From Pseudonocardiales bacterium (GTDB taxonomy: Bacteria > Actinomycetota > Actinomycetes > Mycobacteriales > Jatrophihabitantaceae): a DNA stretch of 38,409 bases. A program made the position numbers and the translations under genes. Where the stretch lies: contig QHCC01000173.1 in NCBI GenBank assembly GCA_003243915.1, forward strand, positions 1 to 38,409, in the 5' to 3' direction. This document shows, piece after piece, positions 1 through 7,979 of the stretch. A model generated the notes under the pieces. It ran no database searches, had not been told where the DNA came from, and worked only from the letters and a program-made list of their open reading frames with translations. Numbering within the stretch: position 1 is the stretch's first letter; each line of letters starts with the position of its first letter.

Positions 1-396
1 GACTACGAGGTGTTCCTGCTGTCCCGCATCCGCGAGGCGTGGCTGGACTCGCCACAGACCTCCGCCGACAACACCCACGCGGTCGCGCTGGGGCTGGGCC
101 GCACCGGGCGGATCGTCACTGCCGCCGCGCTGCTGATGGCCATCGTGTTCGCCGCGATAGCCGGTTCGCGGGTGTCGTTCATGATGCTGTTCGGCGCGGG
201 GCTTACCCTCGCGGTAGTGATGGACGCGACGATAGTGCGAGGAATCCTGGTGCCGGCCTTCATGCGGCTAGCCGGCCGGTGGAACTGGTGGGCACCGCGC
301 CCACTGGCCCGCCTGCACGCCCGCTTCGGCCTGTCCGAGGCGGCTGCCCCGTCCCCGGTCGACGTGGCCGAGCGAGAACTCATGACGACGCGATGA
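1..396 (+). CDS. MMPL family transporter, C-terminal part (5' truncated by window)
   Basis: Frame 1 reads DYEVFLLSRIREAWL...GLGRTGRIVTAAALLMAIVFAA...FGAGLTLAVVMDATIVRGILVPAFMRLAGRWNWW, typical of the MMPL/RND C-terminal transmembrane region. Confidence 0.93.
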   Translation, partial: DYEVFLLSRIREAWLDSPQTSADNTHAVALGLGRTGRIVTAAALLMAIVFAAIAGSRVSFMMLFGAGLTLAVVMDATIVRGILVPAFMRLAGRWNWWAPRPLARLHARFGLSEAAAPSPVDVAERELMTTR

Positions 397-541
397 GCGC
401 CTCCTGCGACAGTAGTGAGCGCGAGGGTAGTGAACGCGACCCAACCGCGAGGAGCGCTCGCGCGAAGAGCCGCTGGTCGCGCCGAAGGCGCGTGGCACGT
501 CGATGATCCCGCCGAGCGCAGCGAGCAGCCGTGAGCGGGGA

Positions 542-1225
542 ATGAAGCGGCGGCGAGCCTCCCGGGGATCCGGGGAGGATCTCCGGGCAGAGATCGTGGC
601 TGCGGCGAAGGAGTTGCTGGCCAAGTCGGGCAGTGCCGACGCCATGTCGATCCGGGCGGTGGCCGATGCGGTCGGCGTGACCTCGCCGTCGATCTACCTG
701 CACTTCGCCGACAAGGACGACCTGCTCAGCGCGGTGGTCGTCGACGTGTTCACCGAACTGGACGCGGCCATGCTGAGCGCCGCGGAAGGCCTCACGGCGC
801 CGATGGAACGGATGCGGGCCTTCGGCTTGGCGTACGTCCGGTTCGCAGTCGATCATCCCGAGCACTACCGGATCGCGGCGCTGGATTCGTGCCCGCGCCC
901 GAATGTGGACGAGGTGCTCGCGACGTCGGCGTTCGAGCACTTCAATGCGACGGTCAAGCAGTGCATGGACGCCGGCATCTTCGCCCCCGGCGACCCGTTG
1001 CCCATAACCCTCGAGCTCTGGGCGGCGGCGCACGGAATCGCGGCGCTGATGATCACCAAGCCCTTCCTGCCGTGGGGCGATGTCGAGCAGGTCGCCGATC
1101 GGGTGCTCCGTGCGGCGGCGTTGGGCCGCGCGACCGCCGACCTCATCGGCGGCGACGTCACCCCGGCCCGCGTCACCGAGTGGCTGGCCGCGCAGAAGAC
1201 GCCGGCCCGCTCACCGAAGCAGTGA
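542..1225 (+). CDS. TetR/AcrR family transcriptional regulator
   Basis: N-terminal HTH: LRAEIVAAAKELLAKSGSADAMSIRAVADAVGVTSPSIYLHFADKDDLLSAVV; ATG at 542 preferred over the 503 start, which reads through an intergenic repeat. Confidence 0.9.
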   Translation: MKRRRASRGSGEDLRAEIVAAAKELLAKSGSADAMSIRAVADAVGVTSPSIYLHFADKDDLLSAVVVDVFTELDAAMLSAAEGLTAPMERMRAFGLAYVRFAVDHPEHYRIAALDSCPRPNVDEVLATSAFEHFNATVKQCMDAGIFAPGDPLPITLELWAAAHGIAALMITKPFLPWGDVEQVADRVLRAAALGRATADLIGGDVTPARVTEWLAAQKTPARSPKQ

Positions 1226-1228
1226 CCG

Positions 1229-2128
1229 GTGCGCGTCCCGCAGCTGCCGGCTGAGCTGCACACCTCCGAGCGACCCAGTTCGACGGCCCAGTGGACGACG
1301 CTCGGGCGGGCGCTCGAGCTGGAACGCCCGAGGGGCCGGCGAATCGTCAGCGACGAGTACGCGCCGGTGTTCCTGAGCCCGCTGAGCCGCACAGTGCTGG
1401 CCCCGCTGCGGCTGAGCATCCCGCTGGTGCAGCTGGCCGAACGTCATCCGCTGGCCGGCGTGTCGGCCTCCGCACTGTGCCGGCACCGCTTCATCGACGA
1501 GCATCTGCGTGCCGCGCTCGCCGACGCCGAGGTCGCGCAGGTGCTGATTCTCGGCGCCGGATACGACAGCCGCGCCTACCGCTTCGCCGACGAGCTGGCC
1601 GGACGCCCCGTTCACGAGGTCGACCTGCCGCCGCTGTCGCGGCGCAAAGCCCAGATCGTCGCAGAACATCCAGCCTGTTTCATCGGCAATGCCATCACCC
1701 GCGTCGAGATCGACTTCCGCACCGAGTCGCTGGCCGACCGGTTGACACAGAGTGGTTTCGTGGTGGGCGCGCGGACGTTCGTGGTGTGGGAGGGCGTCAG
1801 CATGTACCTCACCCGCGCTGCCGTCACCGACACTCTCGGCACGCTCGGTGGGCTGTGCGGCGCCGGCTCCACGGTGGCCATGGACTTCTGGTATCGCCTG
1901 GACGGGATGGCGCCAGGCAGGCAGGTGCGCCGGCTCGGCGCGCGAGCCATCGCGTTGATCGGAGAGCCGGTCACGTTCGGCGTCGCGCCGACGGACGTGG
2001 CCGCCCTGCTCCGCGTCCACGGCTTCGAGGTGTTCGACCTCGTACGATCGCACGAGCTCGCGGCGCGCTACTCGACGGGCGGCCGCCCGTGCGAGGAGTC
2101 GATCTACGTGCTCGCCGCGCGACACTGA
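1229..2128 (+). CDS. class I SAM-dependent methyltransferase (leucine carboxyl methyltransferase/TIGR00027-like)
   Basis: VLILGAGYDSRAYRF SAM-binding motif, followed by FVVWEGVSMYLT. Confidence 0.85.
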   Translation: MRVPQLPAELHTSERPSSTAQWTTLGRALELERPRGRRIVSDEYAPVFLSPLSRTVLAPLRLSIPLVQLAERHPLAGVSASALCRHRFIDEHLRAALADAEVAQVLILGAGYDSRAYRFADELAGRPVHEVDLPPLSRRKAQIVAEHPACFIGNAITRVEIDFRTESLADRLTQSGFVVGARTFVVWEGVSMYLTRAAVTDTLGTLGGLCGAGSTVAMDFWYRLDGMAPGRQVRRLGARAIALIGEPVTFGVAPTDVAALLRVHGFEVFDLVRSHELAARYSTGGRPCEESIYVLAARH

Positions 2129-2133
2129 GACGC

Positions 2134-2188
2134 CGCTGATCAACAGCCCGTGAGCCTGGCTGCTGCCATGCTGGCGGCGTGTTGATCA
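2134..2188 (-). repeat. 55-bp dispersed element, copy A (inverted orientation relative to copies at 31.2 and 31.4 kb)
   Basis: Reverse complement TGATCAACACGCCG-N21-TCACGGG-CTGTTGATCAGCG; same length and spacing as the other two copies; termini TGATCAACA/TGTTGATCA are inverted repeats. Confidence 0.8.
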
Positions 2189-2221
2189 CCTAGCGAAGGG
2201 CGCCCCCACGGATCGAGCATG

Positions 2222-2365
2222 CGAACCAGCCGAACCAGCCGAACCAGCCGAGCTGGCCGAGCTGGCCGAGCTGGCCGAGCTGGCCGAGCTGGCCGAACCA
2301 GCCGAACCAGCCGAGCTGGCCGAACCAGCCGAGCTGGCCGAGCCAGCCGAACCAGCCGAACCAGC
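2222..2365. repeat. 9-bp tandem repeat array, 16 units of CGAACCAGC / CGAGCTGGC
   Basis: Direct count of contiguous 9-mers; unit order AAABBBBBAABAB(B')AA, B' = CGAGCCAGC. Confidence 0.97.
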
Positions 2366-2374
2366 CGACCGACG

Positions 2375-2869
2375 CTAACCGCCGCCGATATCGACCGCCT
2401 GCACCCGGTCCTCGAACTTGGTCGACAGCACCACAGTGGTGCGGGTGCGGGCCACACCCTTGATGGCATTCAGCATGCCGATCGCCCCCTCCAGGCCGGC
2501 GACATCGGGCACCCTGACCTTGACGACGAATGTCTCCTCGCCGGCGACGAACCAGCAGTGCTCGACCACCGGCAGCGCGGCCAGTGCTTCGCACAGCTCG
2601 TCGGTATCGGCGCTGTCGTTGATGAAGATGCCGATCAGCGCATTCATGGCGTAGCCCAGGGACTCCGCCGCGACGGCCGCGTGGTAGCCGGTGATCACAC
2701 CGGCGGCCTCCAGTTTGGCCACCCGTTCGTGGACGGCCGGCGCGCTCAGGCCGACGAGCCGCGCCAGCTCGGCGTAGGTGGCGCGGGCGTTCGCGCGCAA
2801 GGCATCGAGCAGTCGCCGGTCGACGGAGTCCACCAGCGCAGTCGACCCGAGCCGCCGGTGACTAGTCAA
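2375..2869 (-). CDS. Lrp/AsnC family transcriptional regulator
   Basis: VDRRLLDALRANARATYAELARLVGLSAPAVHERVAKLEAAGVITGYHA plus C-terminal RAM-like domain. Confidence 0.92.
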   Translation of the reverse strand: MTSHRRLGSTALVDSVDRRLLDALRANARATYAELARLVGLSAPAVHERVAKLEAAGVITGYHAAVAAESLGYAMNALIGIFINDSADTDELCEALAALPVVEHCWFVAGEETFVVKVRVPDVAGLEGAIGMLNAIKGVARTRTTVVLSTKFEDRVQAVDIGGG

Positions 2870-3494
2870 GTTCGCGGGCGGCGCCCAGGTGGCCGGTCCA
2901 GCGGGTGATCAGGTCATGCTCGACCCCGATCGCGTCGAGCACCTTGGCCGCCACGAAGTCGACGAGCTGCGCCACCGTCTGCGGTGCGCTGTAGAACGCT
3001 GGGCTGGCGGGCAGGACCACCGCGCCGGCGTCGTGCAGCGTGAGCATGTGCTGCAGGGTGGCTCTGGTGTAGGGCGCCTCGCGCGGAACGACCACGAGCG
3101 GGCGGCGTTCCTTGAGCGTGACGTCGGCCGCGCGCTGCAGCAGGTCCTTCGACAGCCCGATCGCGATGCCGGCGACCGCGGCGGTCGAGGCCGGCACCAC
3201 CACCATGCCCCGGGCCGGATAGGAGCCGCTGGCCGGTCCTGCGGCTAGATCGCCCGCGGGCCAGTAGGTGACGTGCGCGATGTCGCGGCCGAGCCAGCCG
3301 GCCAGATCGTCGCGCCAGTGGCCGTCGCGAAACGTCAACCCCGTCTCGTCGAGCAGGGTGAGACGCGCGGCGCGGGAGACGATTAGATCCACCGGATGGC
3401 CGGCGTCGAGCAGCCCGGTGAGCACCGCCCGGGCGTAGGGCGTGCCGGACGCGCCAGACACCCCCACCACCCAAGGCCGGCGGGTGCTAGTCAC
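2862..3494 (-). CDS. UbiX-family flavin prenyltransferase (MqnM-like)
   Basis: VVGVSGASGTPYARAVLTGLLDAGHPVDLIVSRAA; MVVVPASTAAVAGIAIGLSKDLLQRAADVTLKERRPLVVVPREAPYT; GTG start at 3494 preferred over a TTG at 3551 that would translate a hairpin. Confidence 0.9.
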   Translation of the reverse strand: MTSTRRPWVVGVSGASGTPYARAVLTGLLDAGHPVDLIVSRAARLTLLDETGLTFRDGHWRDDLAGWLGRDIAHVTYWPAGDLAAGPASGSYPARGMVVVPASTAAVAGIAIGLSKDLLQRAADVTLKERRPLVVVPREAPYTRATLQHMLTLHDAGAVVLPASPAFYSAPQTVAQLVDFVAAKVLDAIGVEHDLITRWTGHLGAARELD

Positions 3495-3558
3495 CGCTTT
3501 GCACCTTTGAGCGCCCCAAATCAGCCCAATTTGGGGCGCTGAAAGGTGCAAAGCGGTG
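3492..3558. repeat. long near-perfect inverted repeat (30-bp arms, 7-nt loop) filling the ubiA-ubiX gap
   Basis: CACCGCTTTGCACCTTTGAGCGCCCCAAAT-CAGCCCA-ATTTGGGGCGCTGAAAGGTGCAAAGCGGTG; one mismatch in 30 bp. Confidence 0.97.
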
Positions 3559-3560
3559 CA

Positions 3561-4478
3561 TCATGCGGCCAGGCCGTGGATGAGCAGGTCACCCACGCCG
3601 CATCCGAACAACCCGATGCCGATGACGCCGTTGGCGGTGAAGAACGCCCGGTTGACGCGCGAGAGGTCATCGGCGCGCACGATCGTGTGCTCGTAGGCGA
3701 GCACGACCGCGGTTAGTGCGACGCCCACCCACCACAGCCAACCCAGCCCGGCCGCCGCGCCGAACCAGACGAAGGCCGCCAGGGACGCGGCGTGCACGGC
3801 GGCCGAGGCACGCAGCGCCGTCACAATGCCGAAGCGCGCCGGGAACGAGCGGGAGCCGATCCGACGGTCGATCTCGGCGTCCTGGCAGGAGTAGATCAGG
3901 TCGAAGCCGCCGATCCAGGTGCCGACCGCGATACCGAGCGCGTACGGCGCCGCCGATGTCAGGACGCCGGCGTGATCGGTCACCGCGATCCAGGCACCGA
4001 CCGGAGCGACGAACTGGGCCAGGGCGAGCAGCACCTGCGGGAAGTCGGTGAACCGTTTGCCGTAGGAGTACAGGACGAGCAGGGCAATCGCGACCGGTGC
4101 GAGCGCCAGGCACAGCCACGAGAGCAGGGCCGCCGAGGTGAGGAAGATCGCCAGCGCCACGACCGTACCGACCCACGCCGAACGAACAGACAGCTGACCG
4201 GTGACCAGCTCGCGCCGGGCGGTGCGCGGGTTCAGCGCGTCGAAGTCACGGTCCAGGATGCGGTTTGCCGACATCGCCACCGTGCGCGCCGACACCATCG
4301 CGACGGTGATCAGTGCGAGCTGCATCCAGTGCACGGTCCGGCTCTGCAGCCACATCGCCGTGAGGGCCGAGATATAGGCAAAGGGCAGCGCGAACACCGA
4401 ATGCTCGATCATCACCAGTCGCAGGAACGCCCTGACCTTGTTCGGTTCAGGCGTCGCGACGACCGGGGTGGCGGACAC
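3561..4478 (-). CDS. UbiA-family prenyltransferase (MqnP-like)
   Basis: NRILDRDFDALNPRTARRELVTGQLS and DLIYSCQDAEIDRRIGSRSFPARFG, the two Asp-rich motifs; GTG start VSATPVVATPEPNKVRAFLRL. Confidence 0.9.
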   Translation of the reverse strand: MSATPVVATPEPNKVRAFLRLVMIEHSVFALPFAYISALTAMWLQSRTVHWMQLALITVAMVSARTVAMSANRILDRDFDALNPRTARRELVTGQLSVRSAWVGTVVALAIFLTSAALLSWLCLALAPVAIALLVLYSYGKRFTDFPQVLLALAQFVAPVGAWIAVTDHAGVLTSAAPYALGIAVGTWIGGFDLIYSCQDAEIDRRIGSRSFPARFGIVTALRASAAVHAASLAAFVWFGAAAGLGWLWWVGVALTAVVLAYEHTIVRADDLSRVNRAFFTANGVIGIGLFGCGVGDLLIHGLAA

Positions 4479-4563
4479 GCACCGAGTGTGCCAGCCGCCC
4501 TCCGCCTCGCCCCGCCGGCGCCTGGTTTGACACCGCGCGCCCGGCAAGTGGGAGGGTTGCCGG

Positions 4564-5400
4564 ATGGCGACACAGGTGATGAATCTGCTCATGGAGGCGC
4601 TCGGGCAGCTGCGCGTCCAATCCACGCCGAAGCGGGTCCGTGCCCTCATCGGCGACGCGGTCGCGGCCGACACCACCCACCCGATGCTGGTGTGGGAGCC
4701 GGGTCGCGGCGTCCCCTACTACGCCGTCCCTGTCGACGACCTGCGTGTCCAGCTCATCCCTACCGAGGATGATCGGAACACCGCAACCGCCGACGCGCAG
4801 CAGGACGACGGCGGCGGCGGCGTGAAATTCGTCCCTCCCGGCAACTTCCGGGGGCACACCACCGACGGCGTCGAGATGACCGTGGTGGGGCTCGGCCCCA
4901 ACCTGCCCGGTGCGGCGTTCCTGCCGCTGGACATCGACCTGGCCGGCTACGCCATCCTCGACTTCGACGCCTTCGATGCCTGGCTCGAGGAGGACGAGGC
5001 GATCATCGGCCATCCCCGCGATCCATTCCACCGCATCGACGTCCGGCGCAGCTCCCGCCACGTCAAGGTGAGCCTCGACGGCGTCGTCCTGGCCGACAGC
5101 ACGCGCCCGCAACTGGTGTTCGAGACGCCGTTGCCGGTGCGGTACTACCTGCCCACCGAGGACGTGCGCGTCGGCCTGGTCGGACCGAGCGCGACGAGCT
5201 CGGCGTGCGCGTACAAGGGGATCGCGTCCTACTTCACCGCGCAACTGCCCGACCGCGAAGTGCCCGACATCGCGTGGTCCTACCTGAGCCCGCTGCCGGA
5301 TGCGATCGACCTGCGCGGCCTGATGTGCTTCTACAACGAGCGCGTCGACATCGAACTAGACGGCCAACCGCTGGAGCAGGCCGTCACCCGCTGGTCGTGA
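4564..5400 (+). CDS. DUF427 domain protein with two related segments
   Basis: C-terminal half VKVSLDGVVLADSTRPQLVFETPLPVRYYLPTEDVRVGLV...CAYKGIASYFT...DIAWSYLSPLPDAIDLRGLMCFYNERVDIELDG; the N-terminal half repeats a related pattern. Confidence 0.85.
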   Translation: MATQVMNLLMEALGQLRVQSTPKRVRALIGDAVAADTTHPMLVWEPGRGVPYYAVPVDDLRVQLIPTEDDRNTATADAQQDDGGGGVKFVPPGNFRGHTTDGVEMTVVGLGPNLPGAAFLPLDIDLAGYAILDFDAFDAWLEEDEAIIGHPRDPFHRIDVRRSSRHVKVSLDGVVLADSTRPQLVFETPLPVRYYLPTEDVRVGLVGPSATSSACAYKGIASYFTAQLPDREVPDIAWSYLSPLPDAIDLRGLMCFYNERVDIELDGQPLEQAVTRWS

Positions 5401-5422
5401 ACCAGGCGCCGCGTCGGCGGAC

Positions 5423-6889
5423 TCATCGACGCCCGCGCCCGATCCCGTACTCGTTCCAGCGCCGATCGACCTTGGCCGTCGTTGCGGCGTCCAGCACGCA
5501 TTCCGCGGGCCAGCCGCCGGCGCGGCGGTAGCCCTCGGTAGGCAGCTTGCGCGTCGCGTCGACCCCGAGCTTGCCGCCGAAGAACTGCTCGTAGGACGCG
5601 TGGTCTAGGTGGTCGACCGGCCCGACGGTGTGCAGCGCGTCGTGGGCGTAGTCGACGTTGCCGAACGCGCGCCAGGCCACCTCGGAGTAGTCGTGGACGT
5701 CGCAGTCGGCGTCGACCACGACGATCAGCTTCGACAGCGACAGCAGGCCGGCGCCCCAGATCGCGTTCATCACCTTCTGCGCGTGTTTCGGGAACCGTTT
5801 GTCGATCGAGACGATGCAGCAGTTGTGGAACACGCCGGCCACGGGCAGGTCGTAGTCGACGATCTCGGGCACCGTCATCCGGATGAGCGGCAGGAAGATC
5901 CGTTCGGTGGCCTTGCCCATCGGCCCGTCCTCCTGCGGCGGGCGCCCCACGATGATCGACTGGTAGATCGGGGCCGTCCGCATCGTCAGTGTCTCGACGC
6001 GCACGAACGGGAAGGGCTCCACAGGAGTGTAGAAGCCGGTGTGGTCGCCGAAGGGCCCCTCCGGCAGGCGCCGCCCCGGTTCGACCCAGCCCTCGAGCAC
6101 CACCTGCGCCGCGGCCGGGACCTGCAGCGGCACCGACAGGCAGTCGACCATGTCGACCCGCTCGCGTTGCAGGAAGCCGGCGAACAGGTACTCGTCGATC
6201 TCGGCGGGCAGCGGCGCCGAGGCCGCATACGTCACCGCCGGCGGGCAGCCGAACGCGATTGCCACCGGCAGCCGCTCACCGCGACGCTCGGCCACTGCCG
6301 CGTGCGACGTGGAGTCCTTGTGGATCTGCCAGTGCAGGCTGACGGTGCGCGAGTCCTGCAGTTGCAGGCGGTACATGCCGAGGTTGCGCGCGCCGGTGTC
6401 CAGGTGCCTGGTGTGCGTCAGGCCGAGATTGAGGAAGACGCCGCCGTCGTCGGGCCAGGACTTGATCCCGGGCAGGATCGACAGGTCCACGTCGTCGCCG
6501 CGCACGACGACCTCCTGGCACGGGGCGATCTTGACGTGCCGCGGCGGCGCCGCCCGCAGCTGGGCCACCTTGCCCAGCGCGTCGCGCAGGCCACCGACCC
6601 CGCGCGGCAGTTCCGGGCGCAGCAGATCGGCAATGCGCGCGCCGATCTCGTCGAGGTCGTCGACGCCCAGTGCCATGGCCATTCGGTGCTCGGTACCGAA
6701 GACGTTCATGGCCAGCGGCATCGTGCCCCGCGTCGGGTTCTCGAACAGCAGGGCGGGGCCCTGCTCACGAACCACCCGCGTCACGATGGCGGTGACCTCG
6801 AGGTGCGGGTCGACCGGTGCTTGCACCCGCGCCAGGTCGCCATCGCGCTCGAGCGCGCTCAGGAAGGCCTGCAGGTCGGAGAACGCCAC
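5423..6889 (-). CDS. UbiD-family decarboxylase (menaquinone biosynthesis, MqnL-like)
   Basis: DLQAFLSALERDGDLARVQAPVDPHLEVTAIVTRVVREQGPALLFENP...PEGPFGDHTGFYTPVEPFPFVRVETLTMR. Confidence 0.93.
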   Translation of the reverse strand: MAFSDLQAFLSALERDGDLARVQAPVDPHLEVTAIVTRVVREQGPALLFENPTRGTMPLAMNVFGTEHRMAMALGVDDLDEIGARIADLLRPELPRGVGGLRDALGKVAQLRAAPPRHVKIAPCQEVVVRGDDVDLSILPGIKSWPDDGGVFLNLGLTHTRHLDTGARNLGMYRLQLQDSRTVSLHWQIHKDSTSHAAVAERRGERLPVAIAFGCPPAVTYAASAPLPAEIDEYLFAGFLQRERVDMVDCLSVPLQVPAAAQVVLEGWVEPGRRLPEGPFGDHTGFYTPVEPFPFVRVETLTMRTAPIYQSIIVGRPPQEDGPMGKATERIFLPLIRMTVPEIVDYDLPVAGVFHNCCIVSIDKRFPKHAQKVMNAIWGAGLLSLSKLIVVVDADCDVHDYSEVAWRAFGNVDYAHDALHTVGPVDHLDHASYEQFFGGKLGVDATRKLPTEGYRRAGGWPAECVLDAATTAKVDRRWNEYGIGRGRR

Positions 6890-6943
6890 AACCGCCAGTA
6901 TCCCTGCGCCTCACCAGCTGCACGTACCTGGCGGGGCAGGCCG

Positions 6944-7978
6944 TCAGTTCAGGCCGGCGTAGGAGTGCAGGCCGGAGACCACGATGTTGACGATCAGGAA
7001 GTTGAACGTGATCGCGAAGAAGCCGGTCAGGTTGACCCAGGCTGCAGCACGGCCCTTCCAGCCGGCCGTCGCGCGGGCGTGCAGGTAGCAGGCGTAGATG
7101 ACCCAGACGATGAACGCCCACGTCTCCTTGGGATCCCAGCCCCAGTAGCGTCCCCACGCTGCCTCGGCCCAGATCGCGCCACAGATCACGGCCACCGTGT
7201 AGAGCGGGAAGGAGAACGCGACGACCCGGTACGCGGCCTTGTCCAGGGTGGCGGCCGCGGGCAGCTTCGCGCCGAACCCGGTGAGACCACCCACCGTGGC
7301 CCCCGGCTTCTCGCAGACCCGGTCATAACGCTGGCGCACCAGGAACAGCACCGTCAGCACAGCGCTGGTCATCAGCGCGCCCTCGGCCACCGACACCAGC
7401 GTCACGTGGATCGCCAGCCAGTAGGACTGCAGCGCGGGCACGAGCGGTTGCGCCTGGGAGTACAGCACGGTGCCGGCCAGGAACATCATGACGATGACGG
7501 GCAGCAGGACGAACCCGCCGAGATGGCGGATCTGCGGGATCCGCCACATCAGCGCGAGGAATGCGATGACGCCGACGAGCCCGGCCACGGAGGCGAACTC
7601 GTACATGTTGCTCCACGGCACCGCGTCGACCGCGATCGCGCGCACCGCCACCGAACCGGCATGCACCAGCGCGCCCAGCACGGTGAGGACGAAAGCGAAA
7701 CGCCCGATCCGGTCGGCAGCCGAGCCCCGTTCGCTCGACGCAGGCTGCGCGGGTTCGGCCTGCTCGACGGACGGACCGCCGGCGCCGACGAGTTCCCGCG
7801 CGGGCGCTGCGGCGGCCACCGCGGCGGGGACTGCGCCGGGCACGGTCGCGGCGATCCGGCCGCGCTTGCCGAACGAGTACTCGGCCACGAATCCGACCAT
7901 GCCGACCGAATAGATCGCGATGGCCGTCGTGAACAACGAGTCGGACAGATGGGCCATCGAGCCGTCGATACCAGCCAC
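6944..7978 (-). CDS. ccsB: c-type cytochrome biogenesis protein CcsB/ResC
   Basis: Multi-TM with WGRYWGWDPKETWAFIVWVIYACYLHARATAGWKGR haem-handling WWD-type motif. Confidence 0.93.
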   Translation of the reverse strand: MAGIDGSMAHLSDSLFTTAIAIYSVGMVGFVAEYSFGKRGRIAATVPGAVPAAVAAAAPARELVGAGGPSVEQAEPAQPASSERGSAADRIGRFAFVLTVLGALVHAGSVAVRAIAVDAVPWSNMYEFASVAGLVGVIAFLALMWRIPQIRHLGGFVLLPVIVMMFLAGTVLYSQAQPLVPALQSYWLAIHVTLVSVAEGALMTSAVLTVLFLVRQRYDRVCEKPGATVGGLTGFGAKLPAAATLDKAAYRVVAFSFPLYTVAVICGAIWAEAAWGRYWGWDPKETWAFIVWVIYACYLHARATAGWKGRAAAWVNLTGFFAITFNFLIVNIVVSGLHSYAGLN

Positions 7979-7979
7979 G

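Noticed and set aside
503-541. N-terminal extension MIPPSAASSRERG of TetR
   Set aside because: Appears to translate an intergenic repeat; the ATG at 542 gives a normal TetR N-terminus.
2222-2365. Possible CRISPR array
   Set aside because: 9-bp contiguous units with no spacers; it is a simple tandem repeat.
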